Source: Streptomyces uncialis (lineage in GTDB: Bacteria; Actinomycetota; Actinomycetes; Streptomycetales; Streptomycetaceae). From it: a stretch of DNA of 64,000 nucleotides. The notes under the pieces are model-generated. The model made no database searches, had not been told where the DNA came from, and worked only from the letters and a program-made list of their open reading frames with translations. Where the stretch lies: positions 383,321-447,320 of the forward strand of contig NZ_LFBV01000001.1 in assembly GCF_001905345.1 (NCBI RefSeq), written 5' to 3'. Shown piece after piece: positions 8,323-18,408 of the stretch (its first letter is position 1; every line of letters starts with the position of its first letter). Made by a program: the position numbers and the translations under genes.

Positions 8323-10419
8323 CTACACCCCGATGTCCCCGCCGTCCGCGCGCCACACGGCGACCACCGACGGACGGACCAGCCTGCCCGGACCGTCCGG
8401 CCAGGTGCTCGCGGGCTTCTCCACGCTCGCCCCGTCCACCTCCCCGGGGTGCTGCACGGCCACCAGCACCCGGCGGTCCTGGATCACCGGGCCGCAGGTC
8501 TCCGCGCCCGTCGGCACGGTGAGGAACTGCTTCAGCTCGCCGCGGCGTTCGCCGCGGGTGGCGACCCCGAACAGCCCGTCGTGGGTGCCGAGCGCGTTGC
8601 CGTCCGTGGAGATCCACAGATTGCCGTGCGGGTCGAAGGCGACATTGTCCGGGCAGGAGATCGGGGACACCCGCTCCTTGGGGAACCCGGCGAAGTACGT
8701 CGACGGGTCGTCCGGGTCGCCCGCGACCAGGAACAGGCTCCACGCGAAGCGGGTGGAGTCCGGACGGTCCCAGAACTCGGTCAGCTCCAGCACCTGGCCG
8801 TGCTTGTTGAGGCTGCGCGGGTTCGCCTCGTCCGCGCCCGCCTTCCCCGGCTTGCCGCGGTCGGAGTTGTTGGTGAGGGCCACGTACACCTTGCCGCTGT
8901 GCGGCGACGGCTCCACGTCCTCCGGGCGGTCCATCTTCGTGGCGCCCACCAGGTCCGCGGCCTGCCGGGTGAAGACGTACACCTCCTGCGCGGTCATCCC
9001 CGGTACGTGCGACACCGCGCGGCCGTGCGACTTCGCCGTCGCCAGCGGGATCCAGGCACCGCCGCCGTCGAACTCGCCGTCGGCGGGCAGCGTGCCCGAA
9101 CCGTCGATCTGCCGGACGGGCGAGTCACCCGTCAGCTTCGCGACGTACAGCGTGCCCTCGTCCAGCAGCGTCATGTTGTGCGCGTGCGCGATGCGGCTGT
9201 TACCGCGCATGTGCCGCTTCGACGAGACGAACTTGTAGAAGTAGTCGAACCGCTCGTCGTCCCCCATGTACACGACCGGACGGCCGTCCCGGGTGAGCCG
9301 GGGCGCCGCGGCCTCGTGCTTGAACCGGCCGAGAGCCGTCCGCTTGCGGGGCGTCGACTGCGGGTCGTACGGGTCCAGCTCCACGACCCAGCCGAAACGA
9401 TTGGCCTCGTTCGGCTCCTTCACCAGGTCGAACCGGTCGTCGAACCGCTCCCACTTGCGTTCCGACGCACCGCCCGAGATCCCGTACCGCTTCAGCCGGG
9501 CCGCCGCGACCGGGTCCGTGACGCGGTCGGCGTGCGCGAAGTACTGGTTGAAGTTCTCCTCGCCGTGCAGCGTCGTCCCCCACGGGGTCTCGCCGCCCGC
9601 GCAGTTGTTGAGCGTGCCGAGGACGCTCACCCCGCGCGGGTCCGCCTTCGTCCGCACCAGCCGGTCACCCGCCACCGGCCCGGTCAGCCGGAACTCGCTG
9701 CTGAGGGTGAGCCGCCGGTTCAGCTGGTGCCGGGGCACCGCCGTGAGTTTGCCCGTCCGGCGCTGCTCCTCGACCACGACGACCGAAAGGCCGTGCGCCG
9801 CCCACGCGATCTCGACCTGTTCCCGGGTCGGGTTCGCCGGGTCGTAGCCACGGAACATCAGCATCTCGTCGGTGTACTCGTGGTTGGCCACGAGCACCTG
9901 ACGGCCGCGTTCGCGGGGCAGCGGCAGCAGGCTCAGGAAGTCGTTGTTGTAACCGAACTGACCTGCCTGGGCCTGCGCCGACTGCCGGTCCGGGTCGAAC
10001 GCGGGCGCGCCGCGCAGGATCGGGTCGCCCCAGCGGATCACCACGTTCTGCCCGTAGCCCTCGGGGACGGTGACCTGGTCGGCGCGGTTCGGCGCGACGG
10101 GCGTGAAGCGCAGCCCCCGTGCCGCCTTGCCGCGCGGCTTGTGGCGTCCGGCGGCGGCGCCTTGCGGGACGGTGGCCGCCCGCGCCTCGGACGCGCCCGT
10201 GCCGAGGACCGTCCCGCCCGCGGCGGCGGCGACCGTCACCACGGCCGCCGTGCGCATCACCGCGCGACGGCTCAGGGCTCCGGCGATCACATCGCCCGCG
10301 TACTCGTTGCCGCTGGTGTTCGGGACCTCGCCGAAGCAGGCGTCGCCGCAGCGGTATCTACAGGTCAGGGCGGAGCGACCGCCCGCGTGCGTGGCGATCA
10401 TCGGCAGAAGTTCGCGCAC
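8323..10419 (-). CDS. PhoX-family (DUF839) secreted alkaline phosphatase
   Basis: 698 residues. The N-terminus VRELLPMIATHAGGRSALTCRYRCGDACF matches the actinobacterial PhoX leader. A twin-arginine signal follows (SRRAVMRTAAVVTVAAAAGG), implying Tat export of a folded, metal-loaded enzyme. The body shows the PhoX segments GDDERFDYFYKFVS, CAGGETPWGT and NVAFDPHGNLWISTDG, which contribute Ca/Fe ligands in this family. The frame is open upstream to 10578; I chose GTG 10419 because it is preceded by GGGGAG at good spacing and gives the family N-terminus. Probable role: release of phosphate from organic esters at the cell surface. Confidence 0.88.
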   Translation of the reverse strand: MRELLPMIATHAGGRSALTCRYRCGDACFGEVPNTSGNEYAGDVIAGALSRRAVMRTAAVVTVAAAAGGTVLGTGASEARAATVPQGAAAGRHKPRGKAARGLRFTPVAPNRADQVTVPEGYGQNVVIRWGDPILRGAPAFDPDRQSAQAQAGQFGYNNDFLSLLPLPRERGRQVLVANHEYTDEMLMFRGYDPANPTREQVEIAWAAHGLSVVVVEEQRRTGKLTAVPRHQLNRRLTLSSEFRLTGPVAGDRLVRTKADPRGVSVLGTLNNCAGGETPWGTTLHGEENFNQYFAHADRVTDPVAAARLKRYGISGGASERKWERFDDRFDLVKEPNEANRFGWVVELDPYDPQSTPRKRTALGRFKHEAAAPRLTRDGRPVVYMGDDERFDYFYKFVSSKRHMRGNSRIAHAHNMTLLDEGTLYVAKLTGDSPVRQIDGSGTLPADGEFDGGGAWIPLATAKSHGRAVSHVPGMTAQEVYVFTRQAADLVGATKMDRPEDVEPSPHSGKVYVALTNNSDRGKPGKAGADEANPRSLNKHGQVLELTEFWDRPDSTRFAWSLFLVAGDPDDPSTYFAGFPKERVSPISCPDNVAFDPHGNLWISTDGNALGTHDGLFGVATRGERRGELKQFLTVPTGAETCGPVIQDRRVLVAVQHPGEVDGASVEKPASTWPDGPGRLVRPSVVAVWRADGGDIGV

Positions 10420-10653
10420 TTCTCGCTCCCCTTGGTGTGCGTCCGGTGTATGTGCTTTCGCCGTGAAACTAGGCGGGCCCGATCGCGGGAAAAGGGACGA
10501 AACGTGAACGCGGGGTGAATCCGGCGCGCAGGGCAGGGGCTGCCGCCGGGCCCCGGGGGTGGGTCGGCCGGTGATCATCCGGGCGTTTGGCTAACCTTAC
10601 GTGGCCGTCCTGGCCAGGGATCGGCGGAACAACTCATCTGAAGGGTTGCGCAC

Positions 10654-12639
10654 ATGGGCATTCTTAGTCGACTGCGGGATGTGTTCGGGCGGTCGCGGAA
10701 GGCCGAGGTGCCTGCGCAGGGTGCCGAGCCGGACGCCGCATCCGCGCCGGCACAGGCCGCTGAGCAGGAGTCCGCGCCCGTCCCCGCGCAGGCCACGGGG
10801 CCCGATCCGGTGCCCGCGGCGGCGTCCACCGGGACCTCCGGGTCCGGCGGGAGCGAGGGCGCCACGGAGGCGGCCGGATCCGAGCGGTCCGAGGGGGACG
10901 CGTCCGGCGGGACCGCCGAGGCCGGGGACACGGCTACCGCTCCGGCGGCCGGTACCGGCGACGCCCCGGCGGTGAAGGTCCCCGCGCAGTCGTCCGTCGC
11001 CGACGAGTTGGTCTCCGCCGCGTTCGACAACGTCACGGTGCCGCGTCCGGCGGAGCCGGTACGGGTGCCGCCGACGGGGGTGGACCTGCCGGCGCAGTCG
11101 ACGGGTACGGATTCCCCGGCGTCGGCCACATCGCCGGGTACGGGCGCCGACACCCCGGCCGCCGTTCCCGATGCCCCGGCCCCGGCCCCGGCCCCGGCCG
11201 TGGACACCCCGGACACCCCGGACACCCCCGACTCCCCGGCCCCGGTTGCCGAGAAGTCCCCGGAGCCGGTGGCCGAGGTGACCCCCGAACCGGTGGCCGT
11301 GGCTGAGCCGGAGCCGGTGGCTGTGGCTGAGCCGGAGGTTGTCGCCGCTGCCGAGCCGGTGGCCGCCGAGCCGGAAGCCGTGACGGAGCCCGAGCCGGTC
11401 GTGGTCGCCGGGCCGGTCGCCGTCGAGGCCGGGGTGACGGAGCCGGAGCCCGAGCCGGTCGTGGTCATCGAGCCGGTCACCGTCGGGGATGAGCCGGTCG
11501 CCGTGGTCGCGGAGCCGCAGCCCGACCCCGGGACGGTCGCGGTGTCCCCTGAGACGGTCGCCGTGCCGGTACCGGAGCCGGAAGCCGTTACGGCGGACCC
11601 CGAGCCGGTGGCCGTCGTGGCCGAAGCGGAGGCCGTCACGGTTCCCGAGCCGGTCGCCGTACAGGTCGAAGCCGAGCCCGAGCCCGAGCCGGTCGCCGTT
11701 GAGCCGGAGCCGGTCGCCGTAGCGGTGGAGCCCGACCCCGAGCCCGTCGCCGTCGCGGCCGAACCCGCCGCCGAAGAGTCGGCGGCCGTACCCGCCGAGC
11801 CCGAGCCCGAGGCGATCCCGGCGGCCGTGGTCCCCGCCCCCGTCACCACGGACGCGCGCACCGAAGCGGACGCGGCAACGGACACCGAAGCCGAAGCGGA
11901 CACAGGTTCCGAGACGGACACGGACGCGGACACGGACACGGACGCGAAGCCCGCGTACAGCCTCGCCCGGGTCCGGTCCCGCGCTCCCGGGCTGGTCGCC
12001 GGGTACAAGGCCGCGGGTGCCGCGCTCCGCAAGCACGGGCTGGCCGGTGCCAGGCTGCGGGTCTACCTCGTGCTGGACCGGTCCGGGTCGATGCGCGGGT
12101 ACTACAAGGACGGCTCCGCGCAGAGCCTGGGCGAGCAGGTGCTCGCGCTCGCCGCGCATGTGGACGAGGAGGCGACCGTCCCCCTGGTGTTCTTCTCCAC
12201 CGAGATCGACGCGACCGGTGAACTCGGCCTCGACTCGTACGAGGGAAAGGTCGACGAGCTGCACACGGCGGCCGGGCGGATGGGCCGCACCAGCTACCAC
12301 GCGGCCGTCGAGGCGGTCGTCGCGCACCACGAGAAGTCGGGTGCCACGGAGCCCGCGCTGGTCGTGTTCCAGACCGACGGTCCGCCGGACGTCAAGGGCA
12401 CGGCCACCCAGGCCCTCGCCGAGGCGGCGCGGCTGCCGCTGTTCTTCCAGTTCGTCGCGTTCGGTGAGCACGAGGCGAAGGGCTTCGACTACCTCCGCAA
12501 GCTGAAGGCGGGCAACGCCGCGTTCTTCCACGCGGGCCCGGTCCCGCGTGAGCTGACCGACAAGGATCTGTACGAAGGTCTCCTCGCCGCGTTCCCCGGG
12601 TGGGCGGCGGCGCGCGACGGAGCCGCCGACCAGAGCTGA
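10654..12639 (+). CDS. vWA domain (TerF-like) protein with long Glu-Pro-Val-Ala low-complexity region
   Basis: 661 residues. Residues 1-~430 are low complexity: an Ala/Ser/Gly/Thr-rich part, then about 200 residues dominated by repeated EPVAV and EPEPV, then an acidic Asp/Thr run. The C-terminal ~195 residues are a von Willebrand A domain with a complete metal-ion-dependent adhesion motif (LDRSGSM, ~residues 474-480; [13 protein letters not shown]). Such domains occur in TerF-like tellurium-resistance and stress proteins. GAAGGG lies upstream of the ATG. It is monocistronic, with a hairpin downstream. The acidic tract may be a spacer or surface-attachment segment, but no signal peptide is visible. 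It may be functionally linked to the TerY/TerD locus 13 kb away. Confidence 0.78.
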   Translation: MGILSRLRDVFGRSRKAEVPAQGAEPDAASAPAQAAEQESAPVPAQATGPDPVPAAASTGTSGSGGSEGATEAAGSERSEGDASGGTAEAGDTATAPAAGTGDAPAVKVPAQSSVADELVSAAFDNVTVPRPAEPVRVPPTGVDLPAQSTGTDSPASATSPGTGADTPAAVPDAPAPAPAPAVDTPDTPDTPDSPAPVAEKSPEPVAEVTPEPVAVAEPEPVAVAEPEVVAAAEPVAAEPEAVTEPEPVVVAGPVAVEAGVTEPEPEPVVVIEPVTVGDEPVAVVAEPQPDPGTVAVSPETVAVPVPEPEAVTADPEPVAVVAEAEAVTVPEPVAVQVEAEPEPEPVAVEPEPVAVAVEPDPEPVAVAAEPAAEESAAVPAEPEPEAIPAAVVPAPVTTDARTEADAATDTEAEADTGSETDTDADTDTDAKPAYSLARVRSRAPGLVAGYKAAGAALRKHGLAGARLRVYLVLDRSGSMRGYYKDGSAQSLGEQVLALAAHVDEEATVPLVFFSTEIDATGELGLDSYEGKVDELHTAAGRMGRTSYHAAVEAVVAHHEKSGATEPALVVFQTDGPPDVKGTATQALAEAARLPLFFQFVAFGEHEAKGFDYLRKLKAGNAAFFHAGPVPRELTDKDLYEGLLAAFPGWAAARDGAADQS

Positions 12640-12685
12640 CCCAGGGCCGGCCATCGGCTGACCACCGCGTTCGCACAGGTCCCAC

Positions 12686-12724
12686 GGGGGCGTCCCGCCG
12701 GAAATTGCCGGGCGGGGCGCCCCC
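12686..12724. terminator. Hairpin terminator between the vWA gene and metG
   Basis: A 14-bp stem with one G-T pair (12686-12699 with 12711-12724), an 11-nt loop, and GC-rich arms. It lies 90 bp before metG, so it could also act in the metG leader. Confidence 0.6.
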
Positions 12725-12814
12725 GCCTGTCGGATACGATTTGTGGATTCCGCGCCCGGCAGCACCACACAGGCGCGATCCGCACCACCCGCAGCGACCT
12801 GGGAGCAGCCCGCG

Positions 12815-14527
12815 ATGGCTCGACACCTCATCACCAGCGCCCTTCCGTACATCAACGGGATCAAGCACCTGGGCAACATGGTGGGGTCCATGCTCCCGGC
12901 TGATGTCTACGCGCGGTACCTGCGCCAGCGCGGCCATGACGTCCTGTACATCTGCGCGACCGACGAGCACGGCACCCCGGCCGAGCTGGCTGCCAAGGAG
13001 CGCGGGCTGCCGGTGGCCGAGTTCTGCGCGCAGGCGCACGACGCGCAGAAGGCGGTGTACGACGGCTTCGAGCTGGCCTTCGACTACTTCGGCCGCAGCT
13101 CCTCGGCGCAGAACGCCGAGATCACCCAGCACTTCGCCCGCAAGCTGAACGAGAACGGGTTCATCGAGGAGCGGGCGATCCGCCAGGTGTACTCGCCGGC
13201 CGACGGGCGTTTCCTGCCGGACCGGTACGTCGAGGGCACGTGTCCGCACTGCGGGTACGACAAGGCGCGCGGCGACCAGTGCGAGAACTGCACCCGGGTC
13301 CTGGACCCCACGGACCTGATCAACCCGCGTTCGGCGATCAGCGGCTCCACGGACCTGGAGGTCCGCGAGACCAAGCATCTGTTCCTGCTCCAGTCGAAGC
13401 TCCAGCCCGAGGTCGAGGCGTGGATCGACCAGGTCGGCGGCGAGTGGCCGCAGCTCGCGTCGTCCATCGCCCGCAAGTGGCTGACCGAGGGCCTGCACGA
13501 CCGTGCGATCACCCGTGACCTGGACTGGGGCGTGCCCGTCCCGGCCGACACCTGGCCGGAGCTGGCGGCCGACGGCAAGGTCTTCTACGTCTGGTTCGAC
13601 GCGCCGGTCGAGTACATCGCCGCGACGAAGGAGTGGGCCGACGCCGCGCCCGCCGGTGAGGTCCGCGACTGGAAGTCGTGGTGGTACGAGGCCGACGACA
13701 CGGTCCGGTACACAGAGTTCATGGCCAAGGACAACGTCCCCTTCCACACCGTGATGTTCCCGGCGACGGAGCTGGGTGTGCGGGAGCCGTGGAAGAAGGT
13801 CGACTACGTCAAGGCGTTCAACTGGCTGACGTACTACGGCGGCAAGTTCTCCACGTCGCAGAAGCGGGGCGTCTTCACGGACGCGGCGCTCGATGTGCTG
13901 CCCGCCGACTACTGGCGCTACTTCCTGATCGCCAACGCCCCCGAGTCCGACGACTCGTCGTTCACCTGGGAGCACTTCGCCGCCACGGTCAACAAGGACC
14001 TCGCGGACACCCTCGGCAACTTCGTCAACCGGGTGCTGTCGTTCTCGAAGAAGCGGTTCGGGGACGAGGTCCCGGCGGGCGGCGAGCCCGGCGAGGCCGA
14101 GACGCGGCTCGGCGCGGAGACCGCGCGGCTCCTCGCGGAGTACGAGGAGCAGATGGAGGCCCTCCAGTTCCGCAAGGCCGCGGCGGCGCTGCGCGCGCTG
14201 TGGTCGGCGGGCAACTCCTACCTGGAGGAGAAGTCCCCCTGGCTGGAGATCAAGACGGACAAGGACGCGGCGGCGCTGACGCTGCGGACCGCGATGAACC
14301 TGATCCATCTGTACTCGGTGGTGTCCGAGCCGTTCATCCCCGCGACGGCGCGGGCGATGCGGGGCGCGTTCACGCTGGTGGACGACACGGCCGCGTGGGT
14401 CGCGCCGCAGGAGGCGGCAGCGCTGACCGCCGTGTCCGCCGGGGTGCCGTTCACGGTGCCGCCGGTGCTCTTCGCGAAGATCACGGACGAGGACCTGGAA
14501 GGGTTCCGTGTGCGGTTCGGATCGTAG
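12815..14527 (+). CDS. metG: Methionyl-tRNA synthetase
   Basis: A 570-residue class I aminoacyl-tRNA synthetase that charges initiator and elongator tRNA-Met. The HIGH-type motif appears as KHLGN (~16-20). The zinc-binding insertion is CPHCGY...CENC (~144-160). The second signature is KFSTSQ (~343-348), the actinobacterial form of KMSKS. The helical anticodon-binding domain follows from ~400, with [11 protein letters not shown]. There is no C-terminal tRNA-binding (Trbp111-like) extension, as usual for this form. ATG 12815 follows GGGAG at 12801; an in-frame start at 12743 lacks a site. A strong terminator follows. Confidence 0.96.
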   Translation: MARHLITSALPYINGIKHLGNMVGSMLPADVYARYLRQRGHDVLYICATDEHGTPAELAAKERGLPVAEFCAQAHDAQKAVYDGFELAFDYFGRSSSAQNAEITQHFARKLNENGFIEERAIRQVYSPADGRFLPDRYVEGTCPHCGYDKARGDQCENCTRVLDPTDLINPRSAISGSTDLEVRETKHLFLLQSKLQPEVEAWIDQVGGEWPQLASSIARKWLTEGLHDRAITRDLDWGVPVPADTWPELAADGKVFYVWFDAPVEYIAATKEWADAAPAGEVRDWKSWWYEADDTVRYTEFMAKDNVPFHTVMFPATELGVREPWKKVDYVKAFNWLTYYGGKFSTSQKRGVFTDAALDVLPADYWRYFLIANAPESDDSSFTWEHFAATVNKDLADTLGNFVNRVLSFSKKRFGDEVPAGGEPGEAETRLGAETARLLAEYEEQMEALQFRKAAAALRALWSAGNSYLEEKSPWLEIKTDKDAAALTLRTAMNLIHLYSVVSEPFIPATARAMRGAFTLVDDTAAWVAPQEAAALTAVSAGVPFTVPPVLFAKITDEDLEGFRVRFGS

Positions 14528-14544
14528 CCACAGGAGCGTGGGAG

Positions 14545-14572
14545 GGGGCCCGGACCTGGCGGTCCGGGCCCC
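14545..14572 (+). terminator. metG terminator
   Basis: A perfect 12-bp stem (14545-14556 with 14561-14572), TGGC loop, 18 bases after the metG stop, followed by TTCCC. Confidence 0.85.
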
Positions 14573-15152
14573 TTCCCGTGTGTCTGAGGGGACCGACCCG
14601 GCCCGCGCCCGGGGATTCCCGCACCTGGCCGTGTCCCTTCCCCGCGTGGTCACCCGGAGTCAGGGGCTGGGTGGCGTGATCCCGCCTTGCACGGGCGGGT
14701 GCGGGTGGCGTGCTTGTGGGGGGTGTGAGTCGGAGGGCGGGGGGTGTCCGACCCCCGCCAAGCAGGGGGTTCCGTTCGGGAGCCGGGATTCCCGGGCCGG
14801 TTCGAGCGGCTCTCGATCGCCCCCTCTTCGCATTCGTGAAGGGTCGAGCCAGTGGTGAACGCGCCAACTTGAGTGCGGGTATCCGGTGACGGCGTGTGGT
14901 GCGTACCGTGCGGTCTCGTCTCTCATGCGAACTTCCCGCTGCCGTGTTCAGAGGGCCGGACCGGCGCGGCGCGCGCCCCGATCCGTACCAGCCCCGCCGT
15001 CACTCCCCGCGTACGAACGGGTGCGGAGAGGGGGTGAAACCATCCGAAGGTGGGCGTCCCGGAGGCTGACCCGTTAGCGGGTGTCGGGCGGTCGTCGGCC
15101 GTTCCTATGGTGAGCGGGCTCCGAAGACATCGGGGTTCTGGGAGGGATCACC
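14573..15152. other. Intergenic region upstream of the bacteriocin gene
   Basis: About 580 bases in which I see no gene. Short open frames on both strands lack coding-like composition and plausible starts. The last ~150 bases presumably carry the promoter of the bacteriocin operon; I could not identify -35/-10 boxes with confidence. GGGAGGGATCACC precedes the next ATG as ribosome binding site. Confidence 0.6.
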
Positions 15153-15440
15153 ATGACCAAGAAGTTCGCCAGGCTCGGCGTGGTCGCGGTCGCCGCGATC
15201 ATCGCCGGCGCGACACCCGCGCTCGCCGCCGTCACCTACCCGGGGGGCGGTGAGTGGCACCACGGGAAGACCGGCTCCCTCGTCTACTCGGACTACTACC
15301 ACTCCACCGCGTGCCACGGCGCGACCTCCATCGGCGCCTGGACGGAGCGCAGCCCCGACACCTCGGCCGGGAACTGGGCGTGGACCGACGTCCCCAGGGC
15401 GTTCACCTCTGTCGACGAGGCGTACTGGCGCAAGTGCTGA
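15153..15440 (+). CDS. Lactococcin 972 family bacteriocin precursor
   Basis: 95 residues: a Sec signal peptide (1-~26, MTKKFARLGVVAVAAIIAGA then TPALA-A) and a mature peptide of ~70 residues. The mature part has the family features: an N-terminal Gly-rich stretch (TYPGGGEWHHG), VYSDYYH in the middle, and a C-terminal Cys. Lactococcin 972 (66 residues mature) binds lipid II and blocks septum formation; whether this homologue kills neighbours is inferred. A strong GGGAGG site precedes the ATG. It is followed by the membrane protein and ABC ATPase that normally accompany this family, supporting the call. Confidence 0.9.
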   Translation: MTKKFARLGVVAVAAIIAGATPALAAVTYPGGGEWHHGKTGSLVYSDYYHSTACHGATSIGAWTERSPDTSAGNWAWTDVPRAFTSVDEAYWRKC

Positions 15441-15560
15441 CCCGCTGGCCGGTGCGGGTCCGGCCGCGGCACTGAATCCTTCCGGCCGGTGGGGAGCGGC
15501 AGCCCTCCACCGGCCTCTGTGCCCCGATTCGCCACTTCGACGAGGGAACAGACGGGTCAG

Positions 15561-17735
15561 ATGGTTCACCGAGGAATCAAGTTCGTGCATGCCGCCGTGC
15601 TGGCCGTCGCGACGGTGCTGGCCTTTCTCGTCGTCTCCGAACTCGACGAGCGGACGGTGCTGGGCCACCGGGCCATGCTGTCCGTCGACCGGGCGGACGG
15701 CTCCACGAGCGGGGCGGGCGTGGTCCGGGCGCTGACGGAGTTCGCGGACCGGCACGACACGGTGATCGCGCGGTCGCTGCCCGACCTGGAGGACTCGGAA
15801 GGGCGCCGCCATCTGTACCTCGCGGTGGGGGACCGGGACTCGGCCGCCGCGTCCTGGCAGCGGGACGGCTACCCGGACTTCGGGCAGCGGGTCGACACCG
15901 AGGTCCACCCGATGACCGCCCTCGGCAACCGTGATCCCCGGGGTGTCTACTACCTCATCGGACCCGGTTCCGAGGCGGCGGCAGTCGCGGAGTTCGGCGC
16001 CCTCGGACTGTCGGTGACCGTCGCCCACCCCCTGGCACCGTCCGAGCTGTGGTCCGTGTACACGGACGGCCCGCTCACCGATGTCTTCCTGACCACGGCC
16101 CTCGCCCTGGTCACGCTCACCGGCGCGGGCGTGCTGCTGAGCGCGCGGAGCTACGGAGTCCTCCGGCTCCACGGGCTGTCCCTGACCGGGGCGTTCCTCC
16201 GTGACCTGCGGCAACTGCGCCGATCCTGGCTGATCTCCGCGGGCCTGCTGACCGTACTGGTGGCGGTGGCGCTCGGGTTCCTCAACGGCTGGGCCCGGAC
16301 GGGTCTCTACGCGGCGGTCGCCGTGGGCATCGCGGCGGTACTGGGCCTGACCGTGCTCGCGGCCCACGCCGCCGCGCTCGCGCTGGTCTTCCGGACCGCT
16401 CTGCCGGGGTCGCTCAAGGGGGAGGTGCCCGTCCGGGCCGTCACCCTGACCGCCTACGCGGTGCGTATTCCCGCGCTGCTGCTCGTCGTCGGGCTCGTCG
16501 GGTCGGTCGTCACCGCGGGAGGGGATCTCCTGGAGCGCCGCGAGGTGTGGAAGGCGTACGCGCGGACGGGGGACGCGACCGGTGTCCGGATCACCGGGAG
16601 CGTGTCCTTCGACGATCTGCCCGGGATGGAACGGGCGATGGGCCGCAGGCTTCACCAGGCCGACCGGGAGGGGAAGGTCGTCATGGCCGGACGGCTCCCG
16701 CTGGGGAATCTGGCCGGCGCGGATGTGCCGGGTGAACTGCTCGTCGTGAACGAGGCGTTCCTGGCCGAACAGCCCCTCCACGCCCCGGACGGCCACCGCC
16801 ACCAGCCGGACACCCACAAGGACGCGACGGACGGGAAGTCCGGCGAGTCGGGCGGCGGCAAGGTCAGGCTGCTCGTCCCCGAGGCACTGGGCGGGTCGCT
16901 GCCCCGGCTGCTGGAGCGGACGCCCTCGATCCTGCGGCCCGCCGACCCCGGACGCGTCCCCCGGAGCGACATCGAGACCCGTCTCCTGCGCGACGGGCAG
17001 CGGGTCTTCACCTACACCCCCGGGGACCGGGCCCGGGACGGGAGCGGCGAGGACCGCTCCTTCGTACGCGATCCGGTCGTCCTCGTCGTCCCGGCCGCGT
17101 CCGGCCATCTCACCGAGGTCAACTACTACGCCTTCGCCACCCGCAACCAGCTGTTCTTTCCCGACCCGGCGGACATCCACGACATCTTGCGGGAGGACGA
17201 GTCGATGCGTACGTACATCGCGGCGCTCCTCCCGGTGAAGCAGAAGGCGGCCGTCGCGACGGCTGAGGCGGCCCGGACGTTCCGGCTCCAGCTGTTCGAA
17301 CTGCTGGCGGGGACGGCCGTGCTGCTCATCACCGCCGTGGGGGTGTGCGCGGTGCACACCAGGTCCCACGCGCGGACGGTCCTCGTCCGGCACCTCGTCG
17401 GATGGCCGTTCCCGGCGACCCACCGGACCCTGCTGGCGGTGGAGGCGGCCGTCCTGCTGCTTCTCGCCGGGTGGCTCCCGGCGCGGATCGCCTGGGAGAA
17501 CCAGGAGCTCAGCGGATACACGGCCAGGGGCATCCCGCCCCCGCGTCCGCTCGCGGAGATCACCGGGACGGACGTGGTGACGACGGCCGGCCTCGCCGTC
17601 ACCTCGCTCGGTGTCCTGTTCTGCGCGCTCGTCCTCTTCCACCGGCGCATCGTCCGGGAGGGCATCGGGGCGTCCCGTGTCCCGGTCCTCCCCCGCCCCC
17701 TCCGCAAGCCGTCAGGAGCCAGGAGCCGCACGTGA
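15561..17735 (+). CDS. Bacteriocin-associated integral membrane protein (lactococcin 972 immunity/transport partner)
   Basis: 724 residues. One TM helix near the N-terminus (~8-28) is followed by a ~150-residue extracytoplasmic domain. A group of four TM segments lies at ~180-340, then a second large external domain of ~230 residues, and three C-terminal TM segments (~585-605, 625-645, 675-697). This topology resembles FtsX/MacB-like permeases. Proteins of this type are found beside lactococcin-972 genes and are thought to provide immunity together with an ABC ATPase. I chose ATG 15561; the frame is open to 15489. The stop overlaps the ATPase start by 4 nt, so the two are probably co-translated. 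Confidence 0.82.
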   Translation: MVHRGIKFVHAAVLAVATVLAFLVVSELDERTVLGHRAMLSVDRADGSTSGAGVVRALTEFADRHDTVIARSLPDLEDSEGRRHLYLAVGDRDSAAASWQRDGYPDFGQRVDTEVHPMTALGNRDPRGVYYLIGPGSEAAAVAEFGALGLSVTVAHPLAPSELWSVYTDGPLTDVFLTTALALVTLTGAGVLLSARSYGVLRLHGLSLTGAFLRDLRQLRRSWLISAGLLTVLVAVALGFLNGWARTGLYAAVAVGIAAVLGLTVLAAHAAALALVFRTALPGSLKGEVPVRAVTLTAYAVRIPALLLVVGLVGSVVTAGGDLLERREVWKAYARTGDATGVRITGSVSFDDLPGMERAMGRRLHQADREGKVVMAGRLPLGNLAGADVPGELLVVNEAFLAEQPLHAPDGHRHQPDTHKDATDGKSGESGGGKVRLLVPEALGGSLPRLLERTPSILRPADPGRVPRSDIETRLLRDGQRVFTYTPGDRARDGSGEDRSFVRDPVVLVVPAASGHLTEVNYYAFATRNQLFFPDPADIHDILREDESMRTYIAALLPVKQKAAVATAEAARTFRLQLFELLAGTAVLLITAVGVCAVHTRSHARTVLVRHLVGWPFPATHRTLLAVEAAVLLLLAGWLPARIAWENQELSGYTARGIPPPRPLAEITGTDVVTTAGLAVTSLGVLFCALVLFHRRIVREGIGASRVPVLPRPLRKPSGARSRT

Positions 17736-18370
17736 TCGGTATCGAGAAGCTGTCCAAGTCCTATGGCGCGCGCACCCTGTGGTCGGGCGTCGACCTCACC
17801 GTCCACGGCGGACGGATGCTCGCCCTCACCGGCCCGAGCGGCTCCGGCAAGTCGACATTGCTCAACTGTCTCGGACTGCTCGACACGGCCACGTCCGGGA
17901 CGGTCCGGCACGAGGGCCAGGACATCACCCGCTTCGGGCCGCGCCGGGCCCGGCTCTTCCGCCGCGATGTCCTCGGCTATCTCTTCCAGGACTACGCCCT
18001 GATCGAGACCGCGACCGTCGCGGCCAATCTGGAGGTCGTCGCCGGGCCGGGCCGGCGGGCGCGGGCGGCGGCGCGGGCGGCCGTCCCCGAGGCACTGGAG
18101 CGGGTGGGGCTGGCCGGGCGCGCCGGGGAGCGGGTCGCCAGGCTCAGCGGGGGCGAGCAGCAGCGTGTGGCGCTGGCGCGGCTCATGGTCAAACGGCCGT
18201 CACTGGTACTCGCCGACGAACCCACCGGAGCCCTCGACCAGGAGAACACCACGACGGTCGTGAAGATCCTCCGCGAACTGGCCGACGAGGGCCGCGCGGT
18301 CGTCGTCGCCACCCACGACGACCACGTACGCGACGCGTGCGACACGGTGTTCCGCCTGGGCCCCCGCTGA
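17732..18370 (+). CDS. ABC transporter ATP-binding protein of the lactococcin 972 cluster
   Basis: A 212-residue nucleotide-binding domain, probably the energy subunit for the preceding membrane protein. Walker A is GPSGSGKST (~33-41), the Q-loop is in YLFQDYALI, the signature is LSGGEQQRVALAR, Walker B is LVLADEPTGALD, and the H-loop is in VVVATHDDH. It has the compact size of MacB/LolD-type ATPases, which work with FtsX-like permeases. GTG 17732 overlaps the upstream stop. The operon ends here; a small hairpin separates it from the convergent Uma2 gene. Confidence 0.92.
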   Translation: MIGIEKLSKSYGARTLWSGVDLTVHGGRMLALTGPSGSGKSTLLNCLGLLDTATSGTVRHEGQDITRFGPRRARLFRRDVLGYLFQDYALIETATVAANLEVVAGPGRRARAAARAAVPEALERVGLAGRAGERVARLSGGEQQRVALARLMVKRPSLVLADEPTGALDQENTTTVVKILRELADEGRAVVVATHDDHVRDACDTVFRLGPR

Positions 18371-18375
18371 ACGGG

Positions 18376-18395
18376 ACCCGGCTCCGGGGCCGGGT
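18376..18395. terminator. Short hairpin between convergent ABC ATPase and Uma2 genes
   Basis: A 7-bp stem ACCCGGC/GCCGGGT with a 6-nt loop in a 38-bp convergent gap. Confidence 0.5.
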
Positions 18396-18408
18396 GGCGG
18401 ACGTGCGG

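Noticed and set aside
10575..12891. Long minus-strand open frames (485 and 764 codons) of Ser/Thr/Gly or Gly/Arg/Asp repeats opposite the vWA gene
   Set aside because: Created by the GC-rich, repetitive EPVAV coding sequence on the plus strand; no domain or plausible start.
12392..14653. 753-codon minus-strand frame opposite metG
   Set aside because: Shadow of the high-GC metG coding sequence.
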